From the NCBI GenBank assembly GCA_025360125.1, contig JANYCU010000037.1:101056-165055 (forward strand): DNA of 64,000 nucleotides, read 5' to 3'. The notes below the pieces were generated by a model, which was not told where the DNA came from, made no database searches, and saw nothing but the letters and a program-made list of their open reading frames with translations. The translations under genes were made by a program, and so were the position numbers. This DNA comes from Armatimonadota bacterium (GTDB lineage Bacteria; Armatimonadota; Fimbriimonadia; Fimbriimonadales; Fimbriimonadaceae). Shown one piece after another: positions 27,033-36,079 of this stretch; the stretch's first letter is position 1, and the number at the start of each line of letters is the position of its first letter.

Positions 27033-30029
27033 ATGCGCTTTTCATCATTGTGGTTTGGAGTTGGTTTGTTAGGATTGGGACTGGCGGTTCCGGCGTACCA
27101 GCAGACTAAGCCAGCACCACCGCTAAACTGGGTCAGCTATTCCAAAGATGTTGTCCCAATATTTAAAGCAGCATGTAATTCATGTCATGCGGGCAAGAAT
27201 GCGGCGGCTGGATTAGACCTAACCGATGTAGCGGCCCTGATGAAATCCGGCCTAATCAAAGCTGGAGATCCCGAAAAATCGGTGTTCGTCCGACGAATCA
27301 AAGGGCTAGACGGCTTGCCCCAAATGCCAAAGGGATTCAAGCCACTAGAACCCGAAAAGCTAGCCCTGATTGAGAATTGGATCAAATATGGCGCAAAGAT
27401 TGACCAAAACGGTGGCAAGCACTGGGCTTATATTGCTCCGGTCAAAGCAGCGATTCCCAAATCACCAGTTGTTTGGGGACGCAATGAGATCGACGCGTTC
27501 GTACTTGAAAAAATGCTTGGTCACAAGCTCAAGCCATCGCCGGAAGCCTCCAAAGAAGTCCTTGCCCGTCGACTTTATCTCGACCTAACTGGCCTGCCTC
27601 CAACTGTTGCCGAGCTTGATGCTTACTTAAACGATCCAGCTCCAAACGCCTACGAAAAGCTGGTCGATCAGCTTCTTGCTTCGCCTCACTACGGCGAGCG
27701 CCAAACCCGTATGTGGCTAGACCTGGCTCGCTATGCCGATACGAATGGGTACGAGGCAGACATCACGCGTACTGCCTACCTATACCGAGATTGGGTCATC
27801 AATGCGTTCAACAAAAATATGCCGTATGATCAATTCTCGATTGAGCAAATGGCGGGCGATATGCTGCCGAACCCCACGCCCGACCAGCTAGTCGCGACGG
27901 GTTTCCATCGCAATTCGATGTTCAACCAAGAGGGTGGGGTCGATCCGGCTGAGTCCTTCTACAACACCGTTATCGACCGGGTGACCACCACATCGTCTAC
28001 CTGGCTTGGCAGTACCTTGCAATGCGCTCGATGTCACGACCACAAATTCGATCCATTCAGCCAAAAAGACTTTTTCAAGTTGTTTGCAGTATTTAGCAAC
28101 GTCAGTTATCGCAAAGAAGGAGACTACAAAACGACCTTCTCTGAGCACTGGATCGAGCCAGTACTCAAGGTATCCACCCCCGATGCCATGAACGCAATCG
28201 CGGAGGCTAAGGCAAAGTTGGCAAGTATGGAAGAGCGCAAGAAGGCTTTTGCCGCCGAAAACGCACGGGACTTTGCGAAATGGAAAATTGAAGCTGGACT
28301 TACTGTTCAATTTGTCGAGCCAAAAGTTGAATCTGTGAAGAGCGCAGGTGGGGCGACCTTTACGGTCGGAACCACTAACCTGATCGAAGCAAGTGGCACG
28401 AACCCCGACACTGACGAATATCAAGTCGCCCTTGACTTGCCCGAAGGTGACATCAACGGAATTCGAATCGAAGTCCCGACCGATCCTGGCAAACCAGGGG
28501 GACGATCGAGTAGTCAGAATTTTGTCCTCACTAACGTTGGCCTGACCGTTGATGGCGTTAAGGTCGCATTCAACGCAGCCCAGGCCGATTTTGTTCAAGA
28601 TGGCTATGACATTAAGAAATTAGTTTCGGGTGACCGTAGCTCTGGGTGGGCGATTTACCCGCAAAACACGATGAACCATCGATTGGTCCTTCAAACCGCC
28701 AAGCCTGTTTCCGGCAAAAAGGCAATGGTAACGCTTGGCTTCCACTCGGTTTGGGCGGGTCATAATATCGGGCGATTCCGGGTTTCGGTAACAACTTCCG
28801 ACTATCCACTGCTCGACATCGTTCGAGACAATGCTCAGAAACTTGCCACTCAGCCCGTTTTCAACGAAGACTTTGATAACCAACTCCACAATTTGTATCT
28901 TTCAACCTCGGTCAAGGGGCTTGAATTTGGAGTTGACCTCGAAGCCGCCAAGCGAGAAGTTGCGATGCGGGAGACTGGTTTGCCCACAGCGTTGGTCATG
29001 GCCGACAAGCCAACGACTGGAAAGCTTACGGCCCCAGTTCACCACCGTGGCGAGTTCTTGTCACCGGGTGAATTGGTCGATGCGGGTACCCCAGACGTGT
29101 TGCCAAAGTCGGAAACGGGCAACAACATGAATCGATTGGAATTGGCAAAGTGGCTGGTGAACGGAAAGAATCCGTTGACTGCGCGAGTCGAAGTCAATCG
29201 AATTTGGGAGCAGTACTTTGGACGTGGCATTGTCGAGACGATGGACGATTTTGGAACGCAAGGTTCCGCACCGGTCAATCAAAAGCTGCTCGACTACCTT
29301 GCCGTTCGTTTTGTCGAAAAGAAATGGGACATCAAAGCGATTCATCGCATGATCGTCACGAGCGCAACCTATCGCCAATCGAGCAATGCATCCGCGACCG
29401 CCCTCAATATCGATCCGACGAATCTTTACCTAGCCCGTGGTCCACGGTTCCGCATGGAAGCCGAAATGATTCGGGACACCGCGCTTCAAGCTTCCAGCTT
29501 GCTCAATCCCGAAATTGGCGGACCGAGTGTCATGCCATTCCAGCCGAAAGGAATTTGGGATTCTCCATACAGCGGTGAGCAGTGGATGGAAGCGAAAGAC
29601 AAGGGTCGGTATCGCCGCGGAATCTATGTTTTCGCGAAGCGAACCGCCATGTATCCGAGCTTCATGTCGTTTGACGGCACGACCCGAGAAACCTGTACTG
29701 TTCGCAGAATCCGCACAAACAGTCCACTTCAGGCTCTGGCGTTGCTCAACGACAATGCCTACCTCGAAGCGGCAAAAGCCTTGGGAGCCAAGATGATGCA
29801 ACGAGGATCGCTTGAACAAGGCCTCGTGTACGGATTCCGAGCCACCACCAGCCGAAAGCCGTCGCATGACGAACTTGCCGTTTTGGCAAAGGCGTATGCT
29901 CAATTCCGCCAGAAGTATTTTGCGCATCCCGACGAGGCCAAGAAGCTTGGCAAAGACGAGAGGGATGCCGCATGGACCATGGTTGGCAATGTCCTGCTGA
30001 ACTTAGACGAAACCATTACGAAGGGATAA
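27033..30029 (+). CDS. PSD1 protein: cytochrome c domain plus DUF1549 and DUF1553
   Basis: The 998-residue secreted protein has a signal peptide, a PSCyt1-like haem domain (CNSCHAGK near residue 49), DUF1549 (about 140-350, with NEIDAFVLEKML, RRLYLDLTGLPPT, DLARYADTNGYEAD, a second haem-type motif CARCHDHKFDPF), a central beta-rich region (about 420-590) and DUF1553 from about 690 (NRLELAKWLVNGKNPLTARVEVNRIWEQYFGRGIVETMDDFG, YRQSSNA, PKGIWD). These proteins are abundant in Planctomycetes, Verrucomicrobia and Armatimonadetes and are always paired with DUF1501; their role, perhaps glycan-linked redox chemistry, is unproven. The DUF1501 gene starts on the next base after the stop. Confidence 0.92.
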   Translation: MRFSSLWFGVGLLGLGLAVPAYQQTKPAPPLNWVSYSKDVVPIFKAACNSCHAGKNAAAGLDLTDVAALMKSGLIKAGDPEKSVFVRRIKGLDGLPQMPKGFKPLEPEKLALIENWIKYGAKIDQNGGKHWAYIAPVKAAIPKSPVVWGRNEIDAFVLEKMLGHKLKPSPEASKEVLARRLYLDLTGLPPTVAELDAYLNDPAPNAYEKLVDQLLASPHYGERQTRMWLDLARYADTNGYEADITRTAYLYRDWVINAFNKNMPYDQFSIEQMAGDMLPNPTPDQLVATGFHRNSMFNQEGGVDPAESFYNTVIDRVTTTSSTWLGSTLQCARCHDHKFDPFSQKDFFKLFAVFSNVSYRKEGDYKTTFSEHWIEPVLKVSTPDAMNAIAEAKAKLASMEERKKAFAAENARDFAKWKIEAGLTVQFVEPKVESVKSAGGATFTVGTTNLIEASGTNPDTDEYQVALDLPEGDINGIRIEVPTDPGKPGGRSSSQNFVLTNVGLTVDGVKVAFNAAQADFVQDGYDIKKLVSGDRSSGWAIYPQNTMNHRLVLQTAKPVSGKKAMVTLGFHSVWAGHNIGRFRVSVTTSDYPLLDIVRDNAQKLATQPVFNEDFDNQLHNLYLSTSVKGLEFGVDLEAAKREVAMRETGLPTALVMADKPTTGKLTAPVHHRGEFLSPGELVDAGTPDVLPKSETGNNMNRLELAKWLVNGKNPLTARVEVNRIWEQYFGRGIVETMDDFGTQGSAPVNQKLLDYLAVRFVEKKWDIKAIHRMIVTSATYRQSSNASATALNIDPTNLYLARGPRFRMEAEMIRDTALQASSLLNPEIGGPSVMPFQPKGIWDSPYSGEQWMEAKDKGRYRRGIYVFAKRTAMYPSFMSFDGTTRETCTVRRIRTNSPLQALALLNDNAYLEAAKALGAKMMQRGSLEQGLVYGFRATTSRKPSHDELAVLAKAYAQFRQKYFAHPDEAKKLGKDERDAAWTMVGNVLLNLDETITKG

Positions 30030-31502
30030 ATGACAGAACAAGAATTATTGCAACACATCACCCGACGAACTCTCTTTAAGAAGGTTGGTTACGGGCTTGG
30101 CAATGTCGCCCTGGCATCCTTGATGGCGGACCCCGCGCTTGGATTCTTTGTTGATCAACAAAAGAAAAAGCCGACGCCAAAACCTGGGCCGTTGAGCCCC
30201 AAAGCTCCGCACTTCAAGGGCAAGGCAAAGTCGGTTATCTATCTTTTTATGGCAGGAGCCCCGAGCCAGCTCGACCTCTTTGAGCCGAAACCAATCCTCA
30301 ACAAATTTGATGGCGATGTATGCCCTGAGGAGTACATCAAAGGTGAGCGATTTGCATTCATTCGAGGTGGCAAGCCGAAGTTACTCGGTTCGCCGCACGC
30401 TTACAAGCAGTACGGCCAATCCGGACACCAAATCAGTGCCTTGCTGCCTCACCTCGGAACCATTGCCGACGACATTTCGATCATCCACTCGATGAAGACG
30501 GAGCAATTTAACCATGCCCCAGCTCAGCTCTTTATGAACACCGGATTTCAAATCCCCGGACGTCCATCGTTTGGTTCATGGTTGACGTACGGGCTGGGGA
30601 CCGAAAATACGGATTTGCCAGGATTTGTCGTGCTGCTTTCGGGGATTTCGAATCCGGATGGCGGAAAGTCTTGCTACGGCTCGGGCTTTTTGCCGAGCGT
30701 CTACCAAGGCGTCGAGTTTCGATCCCAAGGTGAGCCGGTTTTGTTTGTCGATAACCCAGATGGGGTTTCGTCCGAAGTCCGGCGAGATTCGCTGGACGCA
30801 ATTCGAGACCTCAACACAATGCGAAGCAAAGAAGTATTGGATCCCGAGATCGAGACAAGAATTGCTCAATATGAGCTTGCGTACCGCATGCAGACCAGCG
30901 TCCCCGATCTGATGGACATCTCAAAAGAGTCAGAAGCAACGAAGGAAATGTACGGGATTGAGCCTGGAAAGAAGAGTTTTGCCAACAATTGTCTGCTTGC
31001 TCGGCGACTCGTCGAGCGTGGAGTCCGTTGCGTTCAACTGTATCACCGTGGATGGGACCATCATGGCGACAGCGAGGCGAACGATATCAAGCATGGCTTG
31101 CCCGAAATGTGCCGCCAGATCGATAAGGCAGCAGTTGCGCTCATCACTGACCTGAAGCAGCGGGGATTGCTAGACGAAACTATTGTCGTATGGGGCGGCG
31201 AGTTTGGCCGAACGCCGATCAACGAGCAACGAAACGGAGTAAATTTCCCAGGGCGAGACCACCATCCCAAGGCGTACACCATGTGGGTAGCGGGTGGAGG
31301 CATTAAGCCCGGTGTCTCATACGGAAAGACGGACGATATCGGATATAACGTGGTTGAGAATCCAGTGACGGTGCATGATCTAAACGCCACGCTACTGCAT
31401 CAGCTAGGAATCGAGCATACGAAGCTCACCTATCACTATCAAGGACGAGATTTTCGGCTCACCGACGTATTCGGTGAGCCTATCAAAGATCTTATTAGCT
31501 AA
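30030..31502 (+). CDS. DUF1501 protein
   Basis: The 490-residue product is the usual PSD1 partner. It has a Tat-like or hydrophobic N-terminal segment after [22 protein letters not shown], then the DUF1501 alkaline-phosphatase/sulfatase-like fold: [96 protein letters not shown]. The GRDHH and GGEFGR motifs are the probable metal-binding parts. It begins directly after the PSD1 stop codon, so the two are co-translated. Export is expected. Substrate unknown. Confidence 0.92.
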   Translation: MTEQELLQHITRRTLFKKVGYGLGNVALASLMADPALGFFVDQQKKKPTPKPGPLSPKAPHFKGKAKSVIYLFMAGAPSQLDLFEPKPILNKFDGDVCPEEYIKGERFAFIRGGKPKLLGSPHAYKQYGQSGHQISALLPHLGTIADDISIIHSMKTEQFNHAPAQLFMNTGFQIPGRPSFGSWLTYGLGTENTDLPGFVVLLSGISNPDGGKSCYGSGFLPSVYQGVEFRSQGEPVLFVDNPDGVSSEVRRDSLDAIRDLNTMRSKEVLDPEIETRIAQYELAYRMQTSVPDLMDISKESEATKEMYGIEPGKKSFANNCLLARRLVERGVRCVQLYHRGWDHHGDSEANDIKHGLPEMCRQIDKAAVALITDLKQRGLLDETIVVWGGEFGRTPINEQRNGVNFPGRDHHPKAYTMWVAGGGIKPGVSYGKTDDIGYNVVENPVTVHDLNATLLHQLGIEHTKLTYHYQGRDFRLTDVFGEPIKDLIS

Positions 31503-31505
31503 GAT

Positions 31506-31631
31506 CTATTCTTCGCCTGCGGCTTTTTCTAGTTTCTTGTTCTGGTTATCTCGAGCTTTGCTGGCATTGGGTGGTGAGCAAGCAACGAGAACGACTGAGA
31601 CGACGAGTAGCAAGGCGAAAATTCGTTTCAC
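31506..31631 (-). CDS. Small lipoprotein, 41 residues
   Basis: On the reverse strand, GTG at 31631 to TAG at 31506 encodes a 41-residue peptide: a KR-containing n-region, a hydrophobic stretch and a lipobox VLVAC, followed by a charged tail (SKARDNQNKKLEKAAGEE). This is the layout of a small lipidated surface or periplasmic peptide. It sits between the DUF1501 and GH27 genes on the opposite strand, with a TTGACG-like element about 17 bp before its start. No homologue is recognised. Confidence 0.6.
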   Translation of the reverse strand: MKRIFALLLVVSVVLVACSPPNASKARDNQNKKLEKAAGEE

Positions 31632-31684
31632 ACTTTAATTTAACACGTCAATCCCTTAATTGAGAAGTGATATGCTTTTCTTGC

Positions 31685-33583
31685 ATGTTTTTAACGACGA
31701 TTTTTGCTTTCCAGGGTCTTCTCGAGGCCCGACTTGAATCCCTGAATCTCCGAAGTTTTGCCCAAGATTGGGGCCAAGCTCGGAAGAACTTATCGGTAGA
31801 CGGCCACCCAATCAAGATTGGCGGCCAGACGTTCGAGCATGGGGTCGGAACCCACGCAATGAGCGAATGTACCATTCAACTCCATAAGTCCGCCGCGAGT
31901 TTTCGGGCGATGGTCGGAGTCGACGATGAGCAAGGTGGTAAGGGAACTGTCCGGTTTGTCATCACGGTTGACGACAAGAAGGTTTTCGATAGTGGAGTCA
32001 TGCGCGGAGGCCAGAAAGCCAAAGAAGTGAACGTCAATTTAACGGGCGCAGGCGTTATGGAATTGGTCGTCGAGGATGCAGGTGACGGCATGGATTCCGA
32101 TCACGCCGACTGGGCTGAAGCGGTTATCACTTACAGCGGCAAGCAAGCCCCAATCGCTCAGTCAGTCAGCGCCAACCAACCAGACCCGATTCTTGCTCCT
32201 ATCGATCGCAATACGACTCGAATCAACGGAGCCAAGGTCATTGGTACTACCCCCGGCAAGGAGTTCGTTTTCCGCGTCCCCGTTATGGGCAAAGGTCCGC
32301 TTTCGGTAAAGACAGGCAAACTGCCCGAAGGCTTGGCGTTTGATTCCGCTCGAAGAGTCATTTCTGGACGAGTTGCCAAAGCTGGCACCTACAACGTGCG
32401 AATAGATGCACGAGGTCCTGGCGGATCGGACTCAGAGATTTTAAGAATCGAGGCAGGCCACGATAAGCTCGCTAGAACCCCGCCGATGGGCTGGAACAGT
32501 TGGAACGTTTGGGGATTAGCCGTCGATACCGACAAAGTCAAAGCTGCGGCTGACGCATTTGTTAATCTCGGATTAGCCGACACGGGCTACACCTTCGTGA
32601 ACATGGACGACGGCTGGGAAAAGGGACGAGCCGCCAATGGCACGATCACGACCAACGAACGGTTTACCGACATGAAGGGACTCTGCGACTATGTTCACAG
32701 CAAGGGCCTCAAAGTTGGAATTTATAGCTCACCTGGACCGCAGACATGTGGCGGCTACGAAGGCAGCTACAAGCACGAAGAAGCCGATGCGGCATCTTAC
32801 GCGTCGTGGGGAATTGACTACCTGAAGTACGACTGGTGTTCGTATGGCAGCATCGCGCCACGGCCAGACCTCGACGGCCTCAAAGCTCCGTACATCAAGA
32901 TGCACAATGCACTTGAGGCATCGAGCCGAGACATTACGTTTAGTCTTTGCCAATACGGCATGGGCGACGTGCACAAGTGGGGACATACCACGGGTGGAAA
33001 CCTTTGGCGAACGACGGGCGATATTAACGACTCTTGGTCAAGCATGGCCGGAATTGGATTTGACCATTCGCGACGATCGCCTTACGCGGGTCCAGGATCA
33101 TGGAACGACCCTGACATGTTGGTCGTTGGTTGGCTCGGTTGGGGACCTCGGGTTCGACCAACGAACCTGACCAAGCACGAGCAGGTCACGCACATCACTC
33201 TTTGGTCGATGCTTGCCGCTCCGCTGTTGTTGGGTTGCGACCTCACTCGAATTGACGACTTTACTCAGCGTTTGATCTGCAATCCCGAGGTTGTCGCCAT
33301 TGACCAAGATTCGTTGGGTAAAGCCGCCGTCAAAGTTTGGGAGAAGGGCAAACTTGAAGTTTGGACTCGTCCGCTCGACGACGGTTCAACCGCAGTTGCG
33401 TTGTTCAACCGAGGAAACATCCCTGCTACCCGAACGTTTAGCTGGAGCGAAATGGGTATGAAGGGCGTTTTCGCAGGTAGAAAGAGCGTTAGAGACCTTT
33501 GGATGCGAAAGGACCTTGGTCGAGTGAATGGAATCAATGCCTTGGTGCCATCGCACGGCGCGTTGCTCTTCAAAGTTAAGTAA
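31685..33583 (+). CDS. GH27 alpha-galactosidase with N-terminal NPCBM domain
   Basis: The about 632-residue product has an N-terminal carbohydrate-binding NPCBM domain (about 15-160, with IKIGGQTFEHGVGTHAMSECTIQL, VVGVDDEQGG-like and FDSGVMRGGQ), a short Ig-like putative domain (about 180-255, LPEGLAFDSARRVISGRVAKAGTY), and a GH27 barrel: TPPMGWNSWNVWG, FVNMDDGWEKGR, nucleophile YLKYDWC (Asp near 383) and acid/base TTGDINDSW (Asp near 446), then a C-terminal beta sheet. It should release terminal alpha-galactose. A GTG at 31667 would add six residues and a better signal segment. It is probably in the same direction as the DUF1501 gene but with its own promoter. Confidence 0.9.
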   Translation: MFLTTIFAFQGLLEARLESLNLRSFAQDWGQARKNLSVDGHPIKIGGQTFEHGVGTHAMSECTIQLHKSAASFRAMVGVDDEQGGKGTVRFVITVDDKKVFDSGVMRGGQKAKEVNVNLTGAGVMELVVEDAGDGMDSDHADWAEAVITYSGKQAPIAQSVSANQPDPILAPIDRNTTRINGAKVIGTTPGKEFVFRVPVMGKGPLSVKTGKLPEGLAFDSARRVISGRVAKAGTYNVRIDARGPGGSDSEILRIEAGHDKLARTPPMGWNSWNVWGLAVDTDKVKAAADAFVNLGLADTGYTFVNMDDGWEKGRAANGTITTNERFTDMKGLCDYVHSKGLKVGIYSSPGPQTCGGYEGSYKHEEADAASYASWGIDYLKYDWCSYGSIAPRPDLDGLKAPYIKMHNALEASSRDITFSLCQYGMGDVHKWGHTTGGNLWRTTGDINDSWSSMAGIGFDHSRRSPYAGPGSWNDPDMLVVGWLGWGPRVRPTNLTKHEQVTHITLWSMLAAPLLLGCDLTRIDDFTQRLICNPEVVAIDQDSLGKAAVKVWEKGKLEVWTRPLDDGSTAVALFNRGNIPATRTFSWSEMGMKGVFAGRKSVRDLWMRKDLGRVNGINALVPSHGALLFKVK

Positions 33584-33593
33584 CGAGCATGTT

Positions 33594-33631
33594 CAACTTG
33601 GCTTAGAAATCTGCATTTCTAAGCCAAGTTG
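33594..33631. terminator. 17-bp perfect hairpin without T-tract
   Basis: CAACTTGGCTTAGAAAT (33594-33610), a 4-nt loop ctgc, then its exact complement (33615-33631). It lies 11 bp after the GH27 stop and 15 bp before the next start codon, with a GGAAA site in between. It may be a terminator lacking T-run, or a leader structure of the next gene. Confidence 0.5.
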
Positions 33632-33645
33632 AGAAAGGTTGGAAA

Positions 33646-33930
33646 ATGTCGGAAATTGAGCCTAACGAACCAGTCAATGAAACCGTGACCACGGGTCTTC
33701 GGTTGATCCGAAAGCTTCGCAAAACCGAAAACCAACCACCCGTCGATCCGGCAGTCAAGCTCGCCCAGGAACGGCGTGACGAGTATCTGGCGAATCAGAA
33801 TCATAAGATGATGAACGCCAACTCCAACCAGGATTACATCACGACGGTTATCTTTGGGATATTGATAGTCTTACTCGCCCTCGTCGGGATTTTTGGCTTA
33901 TTCATGATCCTTGGATTCGGAATGTTTTGA
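33646..33930 (+). CDS. Small tail-anchored membrane protein, 94 residues
   Basis: The product has a charged N-terminal half (about 1-64) and a single C-terminal transmembrane segment (TTVIFGILIVLLALVGIFGLFMILGF), leaving the tail anchored in the membrane with the N-terminus in the cytoplasm. I do not recognise the family. A GGTTGGAAA ribosome-binding region precedes the ATG. It heads the block of tail-anchored genes that continues with three HTH-like paralogues. Confidence 0.7.
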   Translation: MSEIEPNEPVNETVTTGLRLIRKLRKTENQPPVDPAVKLAQERRDEYLANQNHKMMNANSNQDYITTVIFGILIVLLALVGIFGLFMILGFGMF

Positions 33931-33993
33931 TAGGTTCAGGCGTTGGGCGGCTTAGGAAAGTTTGTTTTGACCTAAACCAATGTCCCGTTATCC

Positions 33994-34602
33994 TTGTATT
34001 ATTTATCGAGGGGCCCAACTATCGATAACCAAGAGCTGAATACGGAAGCGCTACTCGCCGTCCCAATCCAGGACAACGAGATATTCGAATTACTCGAACG
34101 TCTTGCCGCGACCGAGGAGATGTTCATGACTCCGGTTTCTACCATTCGAGACGTCGCTGAATTGACCGAGGCATCCCCGAGCCTTATTGCTCGCCTGCTC
34201 GATGACATTCGCGGCACCGACGAATTTATGAACTTGGTTACCCAAGTCAAGCAACATGAAACTCGGGTTGGCCAAGTCGAGAAAAAGGTCAGTGCGCTCG
34301 AAAGGTCAAAGAATTCGTCAACTCAAAAAACTGCCCAGGACGCAGAAAAAGAATTTGCTGAGAATGTAGTTCGAGCCATCGCGGTCGTCGTCGTGGTTAT
34401 TATCCTTTTTGTGGCGGCCATAAATTCAAGTCGCAAGGCGAATTCTCAAGGCAATTCCTTCTTGCATGGCCGACAACTGTGGATCGACGACAATGGAAAC
34501 GTCACCGAACAAAAGGGTTTCGAAGTCACTCCAGTACCTGAAAACGACCCGGATGCCCGTGAATTACGCTCAATGACTGCAGCAAACCGCAACAAGAAAT
34601 GA
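33994..34602 (+). CDS. HTH-like, coiled-coil, tail-anchored protein, paralogue 1
   Basis: First of three tandem paralogues. The conserved N-terminal 65 residues (ALLAVPIQDNEIFELLERL, then STIRDVAELTEASPSLIARLL) look like a LacI-type helix-turn-helix. A coiled coil (about 90-120, QVKQHETRVGQVEKKVSALE) follows, then one TM helix (about 127-147) and a 50-residue outside tail. The listed start is a TTG at 33994, but the ribosome-binding site GAGGGG at 34008-34013 sits 7 nt before an in-frame ATC at 34021, which may be the true, rare start. The stop overlaps the next ATG by 4 bp. Function unknown. Confidence 0.7.
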   Translation: MYYLSRGPTIDNQELNTEALLAVPIQDNEIFELLERLAATEEMFMTPVSTIRDVAELTEASPSLIARLLDDIRGTDEFMNLVTQVKQHETRVGQVEKKVSALERSKNSSTQKTAQDAEKEFAENVVRAIAVVVVVIILFVAAINSSRKANSQGNSFLHGRQLWIDDNGNVTEQKGFEVTPVPENDPDARELRSMTAANRNKK

Positions 34603-35132
34603 GTGAACACCAATTTAAAGAAGAGGCTCTCCTAGCGATCCCAATAAGGGACAACGAGATAATCGAATTGCTCGAACGCCTTGCCGCGACCGAGGAGATG
34701 TTTAAGGCTCCGGTTTCGACCATCCGTGATGTCGCTGAGCTGACAGAGGCATCGCCCTCATTAATCGCTCGACTATTGGGCGAGATGAGGGGGCCAGGTG
34801 AGCATGAAAAGTTGTCTAGCCGGGTTGATCATCAAGATGTTCGAATGAATTCGATTGAGCAAAAGCTTGAATTGGTTGGCAAAAGTGGCCATGAAGTCAT
34901 ACCTCCAGCCCAATCGAAGCGTAATTTGGAAGCGGTACTAGTGTTGAATTACGTCAACAATGTACTTGCCGAGGACGAGATTCGGCAGGTTGAAAGTAAT
35001 CGAAAACTTGCTCGAATTGCATGTGTCGTGGTTGCAGTCTTGACACTTGTCTGTACCGCGGTTTACGACGGTGTCTATTCCTCTTACGTCGAAATTTACA
35101 CTCCAAAAGGCGTAATTGGAGGCAAGAATTAA
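34599..35132 (+). CDS. HTH-like, coiled-coil, tail-anchored protein, paralogue 2
   Basis: The 177-residue product repeats the N-terminal domain of its neighbour (EEALLAIPIRDNEIIELLERLAATEEMF and STIRDVAELTEASPSLIARLLGEMRGPGE). A linker with helical character covers about 70-140, and a TM helix (about 144-163) precedes a short outside tail. Its ATG overlaps the previous stop (ATGA), showing translational coupling. The N-terminal domain is nearly identical to that of the other two copies while the C-terminal half is unrelated in sequence, so selection has kept only the first domain. Confidence 0.75.
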   Translation: MSEHQFKEEALLAIPIRDNEIIELLERLAATEEMFKAPVSTIRDVAELTEASPSLIARLLGEMRGPGEHEKLSSRVDHQDVRMNSIEQKLELVGKSGHEVIPPAQSKRNLEAVLVLNYVNNVLAEDEIRQVESNRKLARIACVVVAVLTLVCTAVYDGVYSSYVEIYTPKGVIGGKN

Positions 35133-35153
35133 CGGTGAACACGTGGGGGTTAG

Positions 35154-35693
35154 TTGGAACTCAATACTGAAGCGCTCCTCGCTGTCCCGATCCAGGACAA
35201 TGAGATATTCGAGTTGCTCGAACGTCTCGCTGCGACCGAGGAGATGTTCAAAACTCCGGTCTCGACGATTCGCGACGTAGTTGAGCTTACAGAAGCTTCA
35301 CCAACCTTGGTCGCTCGCCTCTTGGGCGAAATGCGCGGGCCGGGTGAACTGGAACAAATGGTAGGTCGGCTTGATGAGCATGACCGTCGCTTGCTCGAAG
35401 TAGAGCATAAATTTTCGAAGCTAGAAAAGCAAAAAGCGAGCACTCCGCCCGAGGTGCGAGTGAATCGACCTAATATCGTGGGAAGTACCATCGAATCGGC
35501 TAGGGCAACTAAGCTTGAAGAAACCCCGCCAAAAGCGTGGGTAGACAGTAAGCGAAAAATTGCATACGAGCGTGAAAAAGAGATTCAGAAGAGATGGGAT
35601 AAGGCGCAATCAAGATTAATTATGTCCTTTGTATTTTTTGCCTTGGCTGGAACTGTCCTTTGGCTGATTTTCTCTTCCGCGCCATCGCACTAA
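35154..35693 (+). CDS. HTH-like, coiled-coil, tail-anchored protein, paralogue 3
   Basis: The 179-residue product begins from a TTG at 35154 that is preceded by GTGGGGG, a good ribosome-binding site. It has the same N-terminal domain (NTEALLAVPIQDNEIFELLERL, STIRDVVELTEASPTLVARLLGEMRGPGE), a coiled coil (about 66-90, RLDEHDRRLLEVEHKFSKLEKQK), a Pro/charged linker and a C-terminal TM helix (about 155-175). It ends 31 bp before the convergent array of small membrane proteins. A membrane-tethered DNA-binding or adaptor role is inferred from the HTH resemblance only. Confidence 0.75.
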   Translation: MELNTEALLAVPIQDNEIFELLERLAATEEMFKTPVSTIRDVVELTEASPTLVARLLGEMRGPGELEQMVGRLDEHDRRLLEVEHKFSKLEKQKASTPPEVRVNRPNIVGSTIESARATKLEETPPKAWVDSKRKIAYEREKEIQKRWDKAQSRLIMSFVFFALAGTVLWLIFSSAPSH

Positions 35694-35724
35694 ATTGCGA
35701 AGCCTAACCTCAAGGTTGAGATTC

Positions 35725-36048
35725 TCAATTCGGACTGTGGGCTTTCAGCTCTTCGATCCTAATTTCAGCGCCAGACGACGCCATTAAAAGCGGCGAAATG
35801 ACGGTGTACAAAAAAGCCATCATGAAAAAGTAAATTAGCATTCCCCAGGAAAATGGTCGCTTGGCTCGAAAATCTTCCCAGCAATAAACAATGAACCCAA
35901 GCAGCAGCAAAATACCCGTGGCAGAAAAACCATAATAAACTCCGGTCGCGCCAACATGTAAGGTGAGGAAAACGAACGGCAGAAGAAACGAGATCCAGAG
36001 GATCGCGCTTCCTAAAGTGAATCTGAACTTCAGATCGGTTTCTTTCAT
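35725..36048 (-). CDS. Small 3-TM membrane protein, paralogue 3 of 3
   Basis: The 107-residue product has three predicted TM helices: FTLGSAILWISFLLPFVFL, YYGFSATGILLLLGFIVYCW and GMLIYFFMMAFLYTVISPLL. The second helix is followed by a charged WEDFRAKRPFS loop. The same FTLGS-IWISF-LPFVF, LGFxxYCWEDFRA and VYSxISP patterns occur in the two genes just upstream. I do not recognise the family. It is last in a run of three that follows a DUF1501 gene in the same direction. Confidence 0.75.
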   Translation of the reverse strand: MKETDLKFRFTLGSAILWISFLLPFVFLTLHVGATGVYYGFSATGILLLLGFIVYCWEDFRAKRPFSWGMLIYFFMMAFLYTVISPLLMASSGAEIRIEELKAHSPN

Positions 36049-36079
36049 GGTGCGTTTTTCGAGGTGATGTTATAATTTT

